DNA from: an uncultured Alphaproteobacteria bacterium
GTDB lineage: Bacteria; Pseudomonadota; Alphaproteobacteria; Caulobacterales; Caulobacteraceae
Direction of reading: 5' to 3'
Assembly (NCBI GenBank): GCA_903822175.1
Contig: CAIJOB010000032.1
Location: 62,001-126,000 of the forward strand
DNA: 64,000 nucleotides
The notes beneath the pieces were generated by a model. It searched no databases. It saw nothing but the letters and a program-made list of their open reading frames with translations, and was not told where the DNA came from. Both the position numbers and the translations under genes were made by a program. The first letter of the stretch is position 1. Each line of letters begins with the position of its first letter. Shown here piece after piece: positions 9,009-20,501 of the stretch.

Positions 9009-9989
9009 ATGAAGGCCCTCGTCGTCGAGGCCCTGCTGCCGGACTATGCCGGTTGCGTCGTGAAAGAGATTCCCACGCCCAAGCCCGGCCCCGGCGAGGT
9101 GCTGATCCGGGTCCGCGCCTCGGCGGTCAACTTCCCCGACCTGATGCAGACCCGCGGCGAGCATCAGCACAAGCCGCCGGTGCCCTTCGTCCCCGGCATG
9201 GAACTGGCCGGCGAGATCGAGGCGGTGGGCGAAGGCGTTACCGAGTTCCGGCCGGGTGACCCGGTCTGTGGCGGCGGGCGCGGCGGCATGGCGGAATACG
9301 CCGTCCTTCCCGCCCAGGGTCTGCGCCGCAAGCCCGAGAGCCTCAGCTTCGGTCAGGCCGCCGGCTATGCGGTGGCCTACCTCACCGCCTACGTCGCCTT
9401 CGAGCGTTGTGCGCGCCTGCAGCCGGGCGAATGGGCGCTCGTACACGGCGCGGCGGGCGGCGTCGGCCTGGCCGCCGTCGATCTCGCCCAGCTGATGGGG
9501 GCCAAGGTGATCGCCGCGTCGGCCTCCGACCACAAGCTTGAGGTCATCGCCCGCGAATACGCCCCCGACGCCACCGTGAACGTCACCCGGGGCTTCCGCG
9601 AGCGGGTCAAGGACCTCACCGGCGGCAAGGGCGCCGACGTGATCTACGACCCCGTAGGCGGCGACGTCTTCGACGAGAGCATCCGCTGCATCGCCTTTGG
9701 CGGCCGCATCCTCTCCATCGGCTTCACCTCGGGCCGCCTGCCGGTGCTGCCGGTCAATATCGCGCTGATCAAGGGCTTCAGCGTCATGGGCGTCCGGGCC
9801 GGCGAATACGGCCGCCAGTTCCCCGCCAAAGGCCGTGAGAACCACGAGGCGATCTGGAAACTGGCCGACGAAGGCAAGGTGCGGCCCCGCGTCGACGCCG
9901 AATACCCGCTCAGCGGCTGGCGCGAAGCCTTCGACTCCCTGGCCGACCGCAAGGTGATCGGCAAGACGGTCGTGCGGCCGGATTTGTGA
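9009..9989 (+). CDS. NADPH:quinone oxidoreductase-like MDR family enzyme
   Basis: 326-residue medium-chain reductase of the QOR branch: GroES-like N-terminus with ASAVNFPDLMQTRGE and FVPGMELAGEIEAVGEGV, then a Rossmann domain with VHGAAGGVGLAAVDLAQ near residue 140. No zinc-binding cysteines of the alcohol dehydrogenase type are seen. Probably reduces quinones, enones or acyl-CoA analogues with NADPH. The frame opens 30 nt upstream inside the hydrolase gene, but the ATG at 9009 matches the family start. Fourth gene of the TetR operon. Confidence 0.9.
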   Translation: MKALVVEALLPDYAGCVVKEIPTPKPGPGEVLIRVRASAVNFPDLMQTRGEHQHKPPVPFVPGMELAGEIEAVGEGVTEFRPGDPVCGGGRGGMAEYAVLPAQGLRRKPESLSFGQAAGYAVAYLTAYVAFERCARLQPGEWALVHGAAGGVGLAAVDLAQLMGAKVIAASASDHKLEVIAREYAPDATVNVTRGFRERVKDLTGGKGADVIYDPVGGDVFDESIRCIAFGGRILSIGFTSGRLPVLPVNIALIKGFSVMGVRAGEYGRQFPAKGRENHEAIWKLADEGKVRPRVDAEYPLSGWREAFDSLADRKVIGKTVVRPDL

Positions 9990-10324
9990 GCAACCACCGC
10001 AGCCAGATCATGTACGTCGAGGACAAGTCAGCGGGCCTCAATGGCCCGGCTTGGATCGGGCGCGTAGTCTTCTCGAAAAGCGTGGCCTCGCTCACCTATC
10101 GCGGCCGGACCTTCCAACGGCTCGGCGGGCGGGGCTTTAAGGCCAACTTCTTTGATGTCGAGACTGGCGATCACTTCTGGATCTCCGGCCCGCGCCGGGA
10201 CGGCAAAGATCGCCTCTATCCACAAAGCTCGATGCCCGTGCAAATCGATGGCGACGTCGCGGAGGCGTACTGGACCTCCATCCGACAACAGCCCGCGCCA
10301 GCCTCTCGTCACGCCCCAGCTTAA
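9986..10324 (+). CDS. Conserved hypothetical protein (small, RSQIMYVE family)
   Basis: 112-residue protein, no signal peptide or membrane segment. It starts with GTG overlapping the TGA of the preceding oxidoreductase by 4 nt. The segment RSQIMYVEDKSAGLNGPAWIG, the central YRGRTFQ and the later FDVETGDHFWISGPRRDGKDRLY belong to a small conserved bacterial family that I recognise only as uncharacterised; some database entries carry a DXP synthase name, which the 112-residue length cannot support. Coupled translation suggests expression with the TetR operon. Confidence 0.75.
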   Translation: MSNHRSQIMYVEDKSAGLNGPAWIGRVVFSKSVASLTYRGRTFQRLGGRGFKANFFDVETGDHFWISGPRRDGKDRLYPQSSMPVQIDGDVAEAYWTSIRQQPAPASRHAPA

Positions 10325-10548
10325 ATTTCATGCCGGCCAGCCTGCCTTTGGGCCGGGGCAACTTGCGATGCCTCCTCCCAGTCTCGCAGACCATTCCGGA
10401 AGGCCGCCCAGCCGCCCTGTTCGCCTCTGCGGGGAATACACCGCAAAATCCCTACCCCATATGGGTGATGCGGCGGCGTCACCGACCTCCGAAACTCCGA
10501 TCCCAAGGACGCGCCCGTCGGCCGTCTTCGTGATTGTTGGGGGTTTTG

Positions 10549-11334
10549 ATGTTGAAGCTTGTCCGCGCGGCCGCCATCGGCGCCGTTCTTCTTTCATCCG
10601 CCGTACTGGTCCAGCCTGCCGCGGCCGGTGTCTTCCGCGGCACTGTGACCGGCACTTTCGGCAACCTGCAGACCACCGGGGCCTTCATCAACACCGATGG
10701 CAGCATCGGCAGCGACAACGACGGGACCGACGCGGTCTACTCGGGCGGTGGGACGTCCTCGATCAGCTGGGGCGGAACCAGCCAGGTCGGCTTCACCCAG
10801 AGCACCCTCACCTTCGCCGGAACCAGCTTCGCCTTCGCGCGGGGCTGCGATCCCGAGGCCGAGTTCGGTTGCACCACCTTCAAGCTCGGCACGCTCACCT
10901 ACTACAACGGCACCAGTGACAGCGGGACCTTGCTCTACGGCGCCGACCTCGACCTGGAGGTCTCCAACGCTTTCGTCGGGCTCAACACGCCGGTCGACAT
11001 TGGCGGGGCGACCCTGTCCCTGGGCTTCCTCAGCACGGTCAACACCGGCCTGAGCCCGGCCCGCGACGCGGACTTCCTGACCTTCAACGACCTCGCCACG
11101 ACCTTCAATGTGGTCGAGGGCGGCACGGCGACCATCGACCTCTACGCCGTCATCATCGGCGACCCGAACATGTTCTTCGACCACATCGACAATGCGCAAG
11201 GCGATGGCGTCATCGGCAATGGCGTCGGCGGCGGCGCGGTTCCCGAGCCCGCCAGCTGGGCCCTGATGATCATGGGCTTCGGCGGCATGGGCGCGGTCAT
11301 GCGGCGCCGGCGGATGGCGGCAGCCGCCGCCTAG
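10549..11334 (+). CDS. PEPxxWA-CTERM sorting domain protein
   Basis: 261-residue exported protein. Signal peptide of about 27 residues (ends QPAAAG). The body is rich in Gly/Thr/Ser with short beta repeats, including choice-of-anchor-like segments (SISWGGTSQVGF, TYYNGTSDSG, DLEVSNAF). The C-terminus holds the motif VPEPASWA near 231-238, a hydrophobic stretch LMIMGFGGMG and a basic tail RRRR, the tripartite PEP-CTERM signal recognised by an exosortase. Function unknown; probably surface or extracellular matrix. A TTG at 10534 is an alternative start. The 224-bp gap upstream holds a palindrome CCCATATGGG at 10456-10465, possibly regulatory. Confidence 0.88.
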   Translation: MLKLVRAAAIGAVLLSSAVLVQPAAAGVFRGTVTGTFGNLQTTGAFINTDGSIGSDNDGTDAVYSGGGTSSISWGGTSQVGFTQSTLTFAGTSFAFARGCDPEAEFGCTTFKLGTLTYYNGTSDSGTLLYGADLDLEVSNAFVGLNTPVDIGGATLSLGFLSTVNTGLSPARDADFLTFNDLATTFNVVEGGTATIDLYAVIIGDPNMFFDHIDNAQGDGVIGNGVGGGAVPEPASWALMIMGFGGMGAVMRRRRMAAAAA

Positions 11335-11367
11335 GGGGCGAAACCCGACGACGGTGAGGGGTTGTGG

Positions 11368-11396
11368 TTGACACCGCCCCTCGCTTCCCCTATCCA
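11368..11396 (+). promoter_or_regulatory. Sigma-70-type promoter for rpmH-rnpA-yidC-engB
   Basis: TTGACA at 11368-11373, a 17-bp spacer, and TATCCA at 11391-11396, placed 34 bp before the rpmH start. The -35 is a perfect consensus and the spacing is ideal, as expected for a strong ribosomal-protein promoter. Confidence 0.7.
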
Positions 11397-11429
11397 CCGC
11401 CGCTCGATTTTCGACCCCGGAGCTATCCC

Positions 11430-11564
11430 GTGAAGCGGACTTTTCAACCGTCGCGTCTCGTTCGCGCCCGCCGCCACGGCTTCCGCCTGCGCATGTCCAC
11501 GAAGAATGGACAGAAGGTGCTGGCGCGTCGCCGCGCTAAGGGCCGCAAGCGCCTGAGCGCCTAA
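11430..11564 (+). CDS. rpmH: 50S ribosomal protein L34
   Basis: 44-residue L34 of the large ribosomal subunit, starting with GTG: (M)[18 protein letters not shown], then [21 protein letters not shown]. The whole protein matches the very conserved L34 pattern and is strongly basic. An upstream ATG in frame at 11364 would add 22 residues that L34 never has and would lie upstream of the -10 element, so the GTG is chosen. Next to rnpA and yidC as in most bacteria. Confidence 0.97.
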   Translation: MKRTFQPSRLVRARRHGFRLRMSTKNGQKVLARRRAKGRKRLSA

Positions 11565-11593
11565 TCCCCTAGCTTCCGCTAGGGTGTCGGCCA

Positions 11594-11959
11594 ATGTCCG
11601 ACGCCATTTTTAAAATTGAACGCCTGAGGAAGCGCCCGGAGTTCCTGGCCTGCGCCAAGGCGCCCTATTGCGCGCGCGGGGCCGTCCTCATCCAGGCGCT
11701 GGCGCGTGACACCGAACCCTTGGTCCGCGCCGGCTTCACCGCCACCAAACGCATCGGCGGGGCCGTCGAGCGCAACCGCGCCAAACGCCGACTGCGCGAA
11801 GCCGCCCGCCTCTTGCTTCCTGAATTGGCGTCCCCAGGTTTCGACTATGTGTTCGTGGCCCGGGGCGGTGTCACCACCCGCCCTTGGCCGCGTTTGCTTG
11901 ACGATGTGAAAAGCGCGCTGATAAGGCTCGCCGCCGACCGCGACCGCCCTGCGACCTAA
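11594..11959 (+). CDS. rnpA: Ribonuclease P protein component
   Basis: 121-residue basic protein subunit of RNase P, which removes 5' leaders from pre-tRNA. Begins IERLRKRPEFLACAK; the RNR motif is present as NRAKRRLREAARLL near residues 60-73, preceded by GFTATKRIGGAVERNR. C-terminal half (FDYVFVARGGVTTRPW) is typical. 29 bp after rpmH. Confidence 0.96.
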   Translation: MSDAIFKIERLRKRPEFLACAKAPYCARGAVLIQALARDTEPLVRAGFTATKRIGGAVERNRAKRRLREAARLLLPELASPGFDYVFVARGGVTTRPWPRLLDDVKSALIRLAADRDRPAT

Positions 11960-11992
11960 GGGCTTTTACCTCCACCGGACCGCGCCCCTTCC

Positions 11993-13783
11993 ATGCAAGA
12001 AGATTCCAGCCGCAACACGATCATCTTCCTCGTGTGCGCGATCGCGCTGTTCATCGTCTATCAGGTGTTCGTGCTCGATCCGGCGCAGAAGAAGCGCGCC
12101 GCCGATCTGAAGGCCCATCCGCCGGTCGCCGCCCAGGCGTTGCCTGGCGCGCCCGGCCTCAACGCCCCGCCGGCGGTGACCCGCGCCGCGGCGCTGGCCG
12201 CCAGCCCCCGCGTGCCGGTGATGACCCCGGCCCTGAAGGGCTCGATCTCGCTGCGCGGCGCCCGCCTCGACGACCTCTTCCTCACCCAGTACGCCCAGAC
12301 CACCGCCAAGGGCTCTCCGCCTGTCGAGATGCTGCGTCCCGAGGGGACGCCCTATCCCTGGTTCGTGGACTTCGGCTGGGTCGGGCAGAACGTGGCCGGC
12401 CTGCCGGGCGCCTCCACCGTCTGGACGCTGGTCCAGGGCTCGACGCTCGCGCCCGGCGCGCCGGTGGTGCTCAGCTACACGAACGGCCAGGGCCTGACCT
12501 TCACGCGCAAGATCGAGGTCGACGCCCACTTCATGTTCACGCTCACCGACACGGTGGCCAACACCGGCGCGGCGCCCGTGACCGTCGCGCCCTACGGCTC
12601 GGTTCAGCGCCAGGGAATCCCGCCCGACGCCAACAAGTCCGCCGTCGTCCACCAGGGTACGATCGGCTATCTCGACGGCAAGGAGCGGGCCTTCACCTAC
12701 AAGGACCTGACCAAGAACAACGGCCAGCCGCAGGAATTCAATTCCACCGCCGCCTGGACCGGCATCACCGACAACTACTGGCTGGCCGCCCTGGTCCCCG
12801 CCGCGGGCGAGCAGGTCCACGCCGTCTACCGCGACGCCAAGTCCGGCGGCGTGGATGTCTATGAGGCCAACTACACCGGGGCCGCGCGCACCGTCGCGCC
12901 GGGAACCCAGGTCACTGCGACCCAGCACCTGTTCGCCGGCGCCAAGACCGTGCCGCTGCTGCAGGAGTACGAGCAGAAGCTGGGCATCGCCCACTTCGAC
13001 AACGCCGTCGACTGGGGCCGCTTCTTCTTCCCGATCACCCGGCCGATGTTCTGGTTCCTGGACCAGATCTATCAGCGGGTCGGCACCTTCGGCGTCGCCA
13101 TCCTGACGCTGACGGTCATCGTGCGCCTGCTGTTCTTCCCGATCGCCAACAAGCAGTACGAGTCGATGACCAAGATGAAGAAGGTCCAGCCGATGATGGA
13201 GGACCTTCGCAAGCGCTATAAGGACGATCCCGCCAAGCAGCAGCAGGAGATCATGGCGCTGTATCAGCGGGAGAAGGTCAATCCGCTCGCGGGCTGCCTG
13301 CCGATCCTGCTGCAGCTGCCGGTATTCTATTCGCTCTACAAGGTGCTCAACATCTCAATCGAGATGCGCCACGCGCCGTTCCTGAACTACGCCGACCTCT
13401 CGGCCCGCGACCCGACGACGATCTGGAACCTGTTCGGCCTGATCCCGTGGAATCCGGCCCACCTACCGCTCGCCGGGCCGATCCTGGACACCACTCTGCA
13501 CCTGGGCATCCTGCCGCTCTGCTACGGCTTCACCATGTGGCTCTCGACCTCGATGAGCCCGCAGACTGGCATCGACCCGGCGCAGCAGCGGATGTTCCAG
13601 CTGATGCCGCTGATCTTCATGTTCATCATGGCGCCCTTCGCCGTGGGCCTGCTGATCTACTGGACCTGGTCCAACGTGCTCACCACCCTGCAGCAGTATG
13701 TGATGATGCGCCGCTTCGGGGTGGAGAACCCGATCGATCGGATCATCGGCCGGTTGACCGGCAAGAAGACCGCGGCGGGATGA
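11993..13783 (+). CDS. yidC: Membrane protein insertase YidC
   Basis: 596-residue inner-membrane insertase acting with or without SecYEG. N-terminal membrane helix ([19 protein letters not shown], near residues 8-26), a large periplasmic P1 domain (about 60-335), then the conserved core of five helices beginning with [20 protein letters not shown], the positively charged cytoplasmic loop ([16 protein letters not shown]), [16 protein letters not shown], and C-terminal helices ending [16 protein letters not shown]. Length fits Gram-negative YidC. Its TGA overlaps the engB ATG (ATGA). Confidence 0.97.
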   Translation: MQEDSSRNTIIFLVCAIALFIVYQVFVLDPAQKKRAADLKAHPPVAAQALPGAPGLNAPPAVTRAAALAASPRVPVMTPALKGSISLRGARLDDLFLTQYAQTTAKGSPPVEMLRPEGTPYPWFVDFGWVGQNVAGLPGASTVWTLVQGSTLAPGAPVVLSYTNGQGLTFTRKIEVDAHFMFTLTDTVANTGAAPVTVAPYGSVQRQGIPPDANKSAVVHQGTIGYLDGKERAFTYKDLTKNNGQPQEFNSTAAWTGITDNYWLAALVPAAGEQVHAVYRDAKSGGVDVYEANYTGAARTVAPGTQVTATQHLFAGAKTVPLLQEYEQKLGIAHFDNAVDWGRFFFPITRPMFWFLDQIYQRVGTFGVAILTLTVIVRLLFFPIANKQYESMTKMKKVQPMMEDLRKRYKDDPAKQQQEIMALYQREKVNPLAGCLPILLQLPVFYSLYKVLNISIEMRHAPFLNYADLSARDPTTIWNLFGLIPWNPAHLPLAGPILDTTLHLGILPLCYGFTMWLSTSMSPQTGIDPAQQRMFQLMPLIFMFIMAPFAVGLLIYWTWSNVLTTLQQYVMMRRFGVENPIDRIIGRLTGKKTAAG

Positions 13784-14433
13784 GCGACGCCCCAAAAAGC
13801 GAGAATTTCACTGAGGACGAGTTGGAGGCCGCGCGCGTCCTCTTCGCCCACGAGGTGACCTTCATGATGGGCGCCGTGCAGATCGCCGGCCTGCCGCCCG
13901 CCGACCTGCCGGAGGTGGCCTTCGCCGGCCGCTCCAACGTCGGCAAGTCCACGCTGATCAACGCCGTGGCCGGCCGCCTGCACCTGGCGCGCGCGTCCAA
14001 TTCGCCGGGCCGCACCCGCGAGGTGAACTTCTTCGTCGCCGACGAGAAGCTGCGTCTGGTCGACCTGCCGGGCTACGGCTTCGCCCGCGCCTCCCGGGGC
14101 GATGTGAAGAAGTTCCAGAACCTCGGCCGCGACTATCTGCGCGGCCGCCCGAACCTGAAGCGCGCCTATCTGCTGATCGACAGCCGCCACGGCCTGAAGG
14201 ACGTGGACACCGAAGCGCTGGACGCCTTCGACATCGCCGCCGTCTCCTACCAGATCGTGCTGACCAAGGCCGACAAGCTGAAGGCCTCCGAGGTCGCCGA
14301 GGTGGTGGAACGCACCCTCAAGGCCATCGCCAAACGCCCCGCCGCCTTCCCCCGCGTGCTCGCCACCTCCGCCGAAAAGGGAACCGGCATCCCGGAGCTC
14401 CGCGCCGAGATCGTCGCGGCCTGCGCGATATAA
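13780..14433 (+). CDS. engB: Ribosome biogenesis GTP-binding protein EngB/YihA
   Basis: 217-residue essential GTPase for 50S assembly. G1 [10 protein letters not shown]2 region [12 protein letters not shown]3 DLPGYGFA, G4 TKAD and G5 TSAEKGTG are all present in order. Typical length. Overlaps yidC by 4 nt, so translation is coupled. Followed by a GC-rich double-hairpin repeat that could end the transcript. Confidence 0.97.
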   Translation: MSDAPKSENFTEDELEAARVLFAHEVTFMMGAVQIAGLPPADLPEVAFAGRSNVGKSTLINAVAGRLHLARASNSPGRTREVNFFVADEKLRLVDLPGYGFARASRGDVKKFQNLGRDYLRGRPNLKRAYLLIDSRHGLKDVDTEALDAFDIAAVSYQIVLTKADKLKASEVAEVVERTLKAIAKRPAAFPRVLATSAEKGTGIPELRAEIVAACAI

Positions 14434-14579
14434 GTCCTCCCCGCGCGCGCAGCGCGATTGAGGGGGAGGTGGCTCGGTGCGCAGCGCCGAGACGGAGGGG
14501 GTTTCACCCAGAGCGGTTGGACCTGTGGGCTTGAACCCCCTCAGTCTGTCTTCGCAGACAGCTCCCCCTAAGGGGTGAG
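14434..14579. repeat. Intergenic double-hairpin repeat, copy 1 (reverse orientation)
   Basis: GC-rich element made of two imperfect hairpin modules, each with a central stem (TCGGTGCGCAGCGCCGA on one side, CTGTCTTCGCAGACAG on the other) framed by runs of CTCCCCC/GGGGGAG and separated by a variable 30-40 nt loop. Read on the minus strand it matches the copy at 25234-25338 module by module. Begins directly after the engB stop; could act as terminator or mRNA stabiliser. Confidence 0.75.
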
Positions 14580-14619
14580 CATCTTCGTACAGACTAGGCG
14601 AACCTCGCGTCAGGCGGCT

Positions 14620-15774
<1,155 letters not shown>

Positions 15775-15783
15775 GTCGGCGAT

Positions 15784-16092
15784 CTAGATCGGGGGCGCCG
15801 CCAGCAGCATCACATAGAGCGGCGCGGCGGCCAGCCAGGCGACGCCCAGGGCCACGCCAACCACCCGCCAGCGCCTCGCCGGCGCCATCTGCCAGGCCAC
15901 CGCCAGGCCGGCGCCGATCACTACCGTCTGCAGGCCGGTCACCGCGATCTGGCTCCAGATCTGCCAGGGCAGGCTCTCGTCCATCCGGGTCGTGGCGCTC
16001 AGGAACTCGACCAGCTTGTAGCCATAGACATAGGCCGCGTAGAGCGGCGGCGCCGACAGCGCCAGGATGAGGGCGAAGCCCCGAGCTCTCAA
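15784..16092 (-). CDS. Small membrane protein of unknown function
   Basis: 102-residue protein with three predicted membrane helices (about residues 5-25, 47-68 and 75-98). Starts with TTG at 16092, preceded by a GAGAG ribosome-like site, 10 bp after the end of the amidohydrolase gene, so it is probably the second gene of that operon. I do not recognise a family. The weak start codon and lack of motifs make it less certain than its neighbours. Confidence 0.5.
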   Translation of the reverse strand: MRARGFALILALSAPPLYAAYVYGYKLVEFLSATTRMDESLPWQIWSQIAVTGLQTVVIGAGLAVAWQMAPARRWRVVGVALGVAWLAAAPLYVMLLAAPPI

Positions 16093-16102
16093 GACCGGGC
16101 TC

Positions 16103-17383
16103 TCACGGGACCCGCTTCACCACGTCGCCACCCTTCATCACGAACACCGGGCGCTCCAGCACGGTGACGTCGCTCAAGGGGTCGCCCTTGACGCCCACCA
16201 GGTCGCCGTAGTGGCCGGGCGTCGCCTGGCCCACGTCCTTGACCCGGTCGAGCGCCTCGGCGGCGGTCAGCGTCGCGGTGCGGATCGCCTGCAGGGGCGT
16301 CGCGCCATAACGCACCATCACCGCGAACTGTTTGGCGTTGGTCCCGTGCGGATAGACGCCCGCGTCGCTGGAGAAGATCATCTTCACGCCCGCCTTCAGG
16401 GCCTTCCTGAAGTTCTCCCGCTGGATCTCGCCGATGTCGCGGTCCTTCTGCAGGTTCTCTTCCATCACCCCGTTCTTCTTGCCCTCGGCCTGGGTGTAGT
16501 CGGTGTTGTAGATATCCATGCCGAAGTAGCTGCCGTGCGCGATGGCCAGCCTGATGCCCTCGTCGTCCACCAGGCTGGCGTGCTCGATAGTGTCCACCCC
16601 GCCGAGGATCGCGGCCTTGATGCCGTCAGCGCCGTGGGCGTGGGCGGCGACCTTCATGCCGGCGCGGTGAGCTTCCTCGGTGATCGCTCGAATTTCCTCG
16701 ACGGTCAGTTGCTGCGCGCCGGGCGTATCGCCGTGGCTGAAGACCCCGCCGGTGGCGCAAATCTTGATGACCTCGGCGCCGTACTTGTGCATCTCGCGCA
16801 CCCGCTTGCGGCCTTCGTCTGGGCTGTCGATCACCGCATCGCCATGCTGTTTCATCGACGGCGGGAAAGAGTTGGAATCGCAGTGGCCGCCGGTCGAGCC
16901 GATGGCGTAGCCGGCCGGCACGATCCGCGGGCCCTCGATGAAGCCGCCATCGATGGCCTGCTTCAGGCCCACGTCCTCAAAGTCGCGCGAGCCGACGTTG
17001 CGCACCGTGGTGAAGCCCGCCTCCAGGGTCGCCTTGGCGTGGGTCGTCCCCAGGATCGGCCAGAAGCTGTCGGTCTTCTGCAGCCGGTTGTAGCCCCCGA
17101 ACAGCGGCGAGCTGGTCAGGTGGACATGCATATCGATCAGGCCGGGGAGCAGCGTCACGCCGGGCAGATCGACCCGCGTCGCGCCCGCCGGGACCTGGTC
17201 GCCCTGACGCTCCACCGCCGTGATCCGCCCATCGACGATCACCACCAGGGGCTTGTCGACATATTTGCCGCTGGCCACGTCGAGCAGCCGATCAGCGCTC
17301 ACCGCCACCGTCGCGGCCTGCGCCAGTCCCGCCGCCAGCGCCCACGCGGCGGCCGCCGCGACTGCAACACCTGAAATCCGCAT
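16103..17383 (-). CDS. Secreted metal-dependent amidohydrolase (imidazolonepropionase/Xaa-Arg dipeptidase-like)
   Basis: 426-residue periplasmic hydrolase of the amidohydrolase superfamily. Sec signal peptide of about 23 residues (LAAGLAQA|A). Metal site: HVH in LIDMHVHL near residue 85, Lys carrier region EVIKICATGG, His in AAHAHG and in TIEHAS, and Asp in FSSDAGVYPHG. This subgroup (Sgx9260-like and prolidase-like enzymes) cleaves N-acyl or dipeptide substrates; exact substrate unknown. The frame opens 9 codons upstream, but MRISGVAVAA gives the proper signal peptide. Confidence 0.9.
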   Translation of the reverse strand: MRISGVAVAAAAAWALAAGLAQAATVAVSADRLLDVASGKYVDKPLVVIVDGRITAVERQGDQVPAGATRVDLPGVTLLPGLIDMHVHLTSSPLFGGYNRLQKTDSFWPILGTTHAKATLEAGFTTVRNVGSRDFEDVGLKQAIDGGFIEGPRIVPAGYAIGSTGGHCDSNSFPPSMKQHGDAVIDSPDEGRKRVREMHKYGAEVIKICATGGVFSHGDTPGAQQLTVEEIRAITEEAHRAGMKVAAHAHGADGIKAAILGGVDTIEHASLVDDEGIRLAIAHGSYFGMDIYNTDYTQAEGKKNGVMEENLQKDRDIGEIQRENFRKALKAGVKMIFSSDAGVYPHGTNAKQFAVMVRYGATPLQAIRTATLTAAEALDRVKDVGQATPGHYGDLVGVKGDPLSDVTVLERPVFVMKGGDVVKRVP

Positions 17384-17513
17384 GCCTGTTCCCCAGAGAA
17401 CCCTATCCACCGATTAGCATGACGCGGCTGCGACGAAAGGGGTCAGGATCAGGGGCGCAAATCCACCGCCGCGCCAATGGGGCGTTAGGCACAACCGTGT
17501 TCTCTGCCGGCCC

Positions 17514-17921
17514 ATGTTCAAGTCGCTTCTCTACGTCAGCCGGAAGACCACTCCCTGGCCCGATGACGGCCCAGACGTCGAGGCGATCACCGAGGTCGCC
17601 CGGTCGCGCAATGCCGACCTCGACGTCACCGGCGCCCTGATCTCTACCGAGCGGCATTTCGCCCAGATTCTGGAAGGGCCCGCCGCGGCGGTGGATGAGG
17701 TCATGGTCAGCATCCTGCGCGACCCCCGCCACTCAGCGCTCAAGGTGTTGGAAGAGGTCGAGCGGCCAAGGCGCTGGTTCGCCAAGTGGTCGCTGGCCTA
17801 CGCCGGCCACGCCTCCTATGTCGGGCTACGCGTCGCGCCCCTGGTGGCGCAGGCCGAACCGGACCCCGGCATGGTCGAGCGGCTGGTCAAGCTGATCCGC
17901 ACCTTCGCCCGCACCGCCTGA
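17514..17921 (+). CDS. BLUF-domain blue-light sensor protein
   Basis: 135-residue stand-alone BLUF protein that binds FAD and senses blue light. The photocycle residues are all present at expected spacing: Tyr7 (LLYVS), Asn33 (SRNADLDVTGAL), Gln51 (HFAQILEG) and Trp92 (FAKWSL), the same order as Tyr21, Asn45, Gln63 and Trp104 of AppA. RDPRHSALKVL follows the usual helix. About 40 C-terminal residues form a possible cap helix, with no attached output domain, so it must signal through a partner. Own transcription unit, divergent from the amidohydrolase, 74 bp before argB. Confidence 0.94.
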   Translation: MFKSLLYVSRKTTPWPDDGPDVEAITEVARSRNADLDVTGALISTERHFAQILEGPAAAVDEVMVSILRDPRHSALKVLEEVERPRRWFAKWSLAYAGHASYVGLRVAPLVAQAEPDPGMVERLVKLIRTFARTA

Positions 17922-17995
17922 GCGCCGCGCAAAGGTGACAGGGCCGCCTGCGTCCGCTATCGGAGCGCTCCAAACCGCAAGGGCTTAGGCGCGCC

Positions 17996-18940
17996 GTGAC
18001 CACTCCAACTTCAACCGGCGACACTCAAGGCCAGGCCGACAGCGCTCAAGGCTGGGCAACCGCCAGGACGCTCGCCGAGGCCCTGCCCTACATTCAGCGC
18101 TACGACCGCGAGACCGTGGTCATCAAGTACGGCGGCCACGCCATGGGCGAGGAAGAGGTCGCCAAGCAGTTCGCCGCCGACTGTGTGCTCTTGAAGATGT
18201 TGGGCCTGCATCCAGTGATCGTACACGGCGGCGGGCCGCAGATCAGCGCCATGCTGGAGCGCGCCGGCGTCAAGTCGACCTTCATCGACGGCCTGCGGGT
18301 CACCGACGCGGTGACCATGGAAGTTGCCGAGATGGTCCTCTCCGGCGCGATCAACAAGGAGATCGCCAACTGGATCACGCTGGCGGGCCGCGAGGCGGAC
18401 GTGCGCGGCGTGGGCCTGTCTGGCAAGGACGCGCGGCTGATCACCGTCCAGAAGGCCACCCGCACCAAGAAGGACCCGGACTCCCTGATCGAGCAGGAGG
18501 TCGACCTGGGCTTCGTCGGCGAACCCACGCGGATCGATCCCAAGCTGATCCAGGCCCTGATCTTCGCCGACGAGGACTACATCCCAGTCATCGCCCCGAT
18601 CGGCGTCGCCGAGGACGGCCAGACCTACAACATCAACGCCGACACCGTGGCCGGCGCGCTGGCCGGCGCGCTGGGCGCCAAGCGCATGCTGCTGCTCACC
18701 GACGTGGCCGGCGTGCTCGATAAGGATGGCGAGCTGGTCCGCCAGCTGACCGTGTCGGAGGCTCGCATGGCCATCGTCGACGGTGTCGCCACCGGCGGCA
18801 TGATCCCCAAACTCGAGACCTGCATCGCCGCGGTCGAGGCCGGGGTCGGCGCCGTGGTCATTCTCGACGGCCGGCGACCGCACGCCATGCTGGTCGAGCT
18901 GTTCACCGAGCACGGGGCGGGCACGCTGGTCTGTGAGTAG
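17996..18940 (+). CDS. argB: Acetylglutamate kinase
   Basis: 314-residue cytoplasmic kinase phosphorylating N-acetylglutamate, second step of arginine synthesis. Motifs: [11 protein letters not shown] near residue 41, [13 protein letters not shown] near 74, DADTVAG-type [20 protein letters not shown] and the end [18 protein letters not shown]. The N-terminal extension of about 25 residues before the kinase core is present in arginine-sensitive hexameric forms, so feedback control is likely. GTG start. Confidence 0.97.
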   Translation: MTTPTSTGDTQGQADSAQGWATARTLAEALPYIQRYDRETVVIKYGGHAMGEEEVAKQFAADCVLLKMLGLHPVIVHGGGPQISAMLERAGVKSTFIDGLRVTDAVTMEVAEMVLSGAINKEIANWITLAGREADVRGVGLSGKDARLITVQKATRTKKDPDSLIEQEVDLGFVGEPTRIDPKLIQALIFADEDYIPVIAPIGVAEDGQTYNINADTVAGALAGALGAKRMLLLTDVAGVLDKDGELVRQLTVSEARMAIVDGVATGGMIPKLETCIAAVEAGVGAVVILDGRRPHAMLVELFTEHGAGTLVCE

Positions 18941-18952
18941 GGGCGTCAAAGA

Positions 18953-19629
18953 ATGACGGCCGAGCCCCAGCCTGCGGACCTGCGCCACGTCGACACCTGG
19001 CTGTTCGACCTCGACAACACCCTCTATCCGGCCGAGAGCGGCGTGATGGCGGAGATCGAGCGGCGGATGACCGCGTACGTGATGCGGGTCACCGGCCTGC
19101 CCCGCGACGACGCCTATCGCCTCCAGAAGCAGTACCTGGCCGACTACGGCCTGACGCTCGGCGGCCTCGTCGAGCACCACGGCGTCGATCCGGCCGACTT
19201 CCACACCATCTTCCACGATATGCCGCTGGAGGGCGTCGCCCGCGACCTGGAGCTGGTCGCCGCCATCGCGCGCCTGCCCGGCCGCCGGCTGATCTTCACC
19301 AACGCCGACGCCTTCCACGCCGAGCGCGTGCTCAAGCACCTGGGCATGACCGAGCTCTTCGACGGCATCTTCGACATCGGCAGCGCCGACTATGTGCCCA
19401 AGCCCGCGCCCGCCACCTTCGCGCGGATCAACGCCGAGCACGGCATCGACCCGGCGACGACCGTCTTCTTCGAGGACAGCGAGCGCAATCTGAAGCCCGC
19501 CGCCGACCTCGGCATGACCACCGTCCTGGTCGGGCCCTACGCCCAGGCCTCGACCGCCGCCTTCATCGACTACAAGATCGACCGGCTCGCGCCCTTCCTG
19601 GCGCAGGCCCAGCTGAAAGATGCCGCCTG

Positions 19630-19630
<1 letters not shown>
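18953..19630 (+). CDS. HAD-family hydrolase, pyrimidine 5'-nucleotidase type
   Basis: 225-residue HAD phosphatase: motif [10 protein letters not shown] near residues 18-26, motif II FTNAD near 116, motif III Lys in VPKPAP near 146, and motif [11 protein letters not shown] near 167. Matches the pyrimidine 5'-nucleotidase (SDT1-like) subfamily, removing phosphate from UMP/CMP or similar. Lies 12 bp after argB and its stop overlaps dapD (TGATG), so it is in the same operon as amino-acid biosynthesis genes. Confidence 0.92.
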
Positions 19631-20469
<839 letters not shown>

Positions 20470-20501
20470 GCCGTCCAGGGGGAGTGTGATCTCGTCGGCC
20501 C

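Noticed and set aside
9986..10324. Naming the 112-residue protein 1-deoxy-D-xylulose-5-phosphate synthase
   Set aside because: The enzyme is over 600 residues with thiamine-diphosphate motifs; none are present here.
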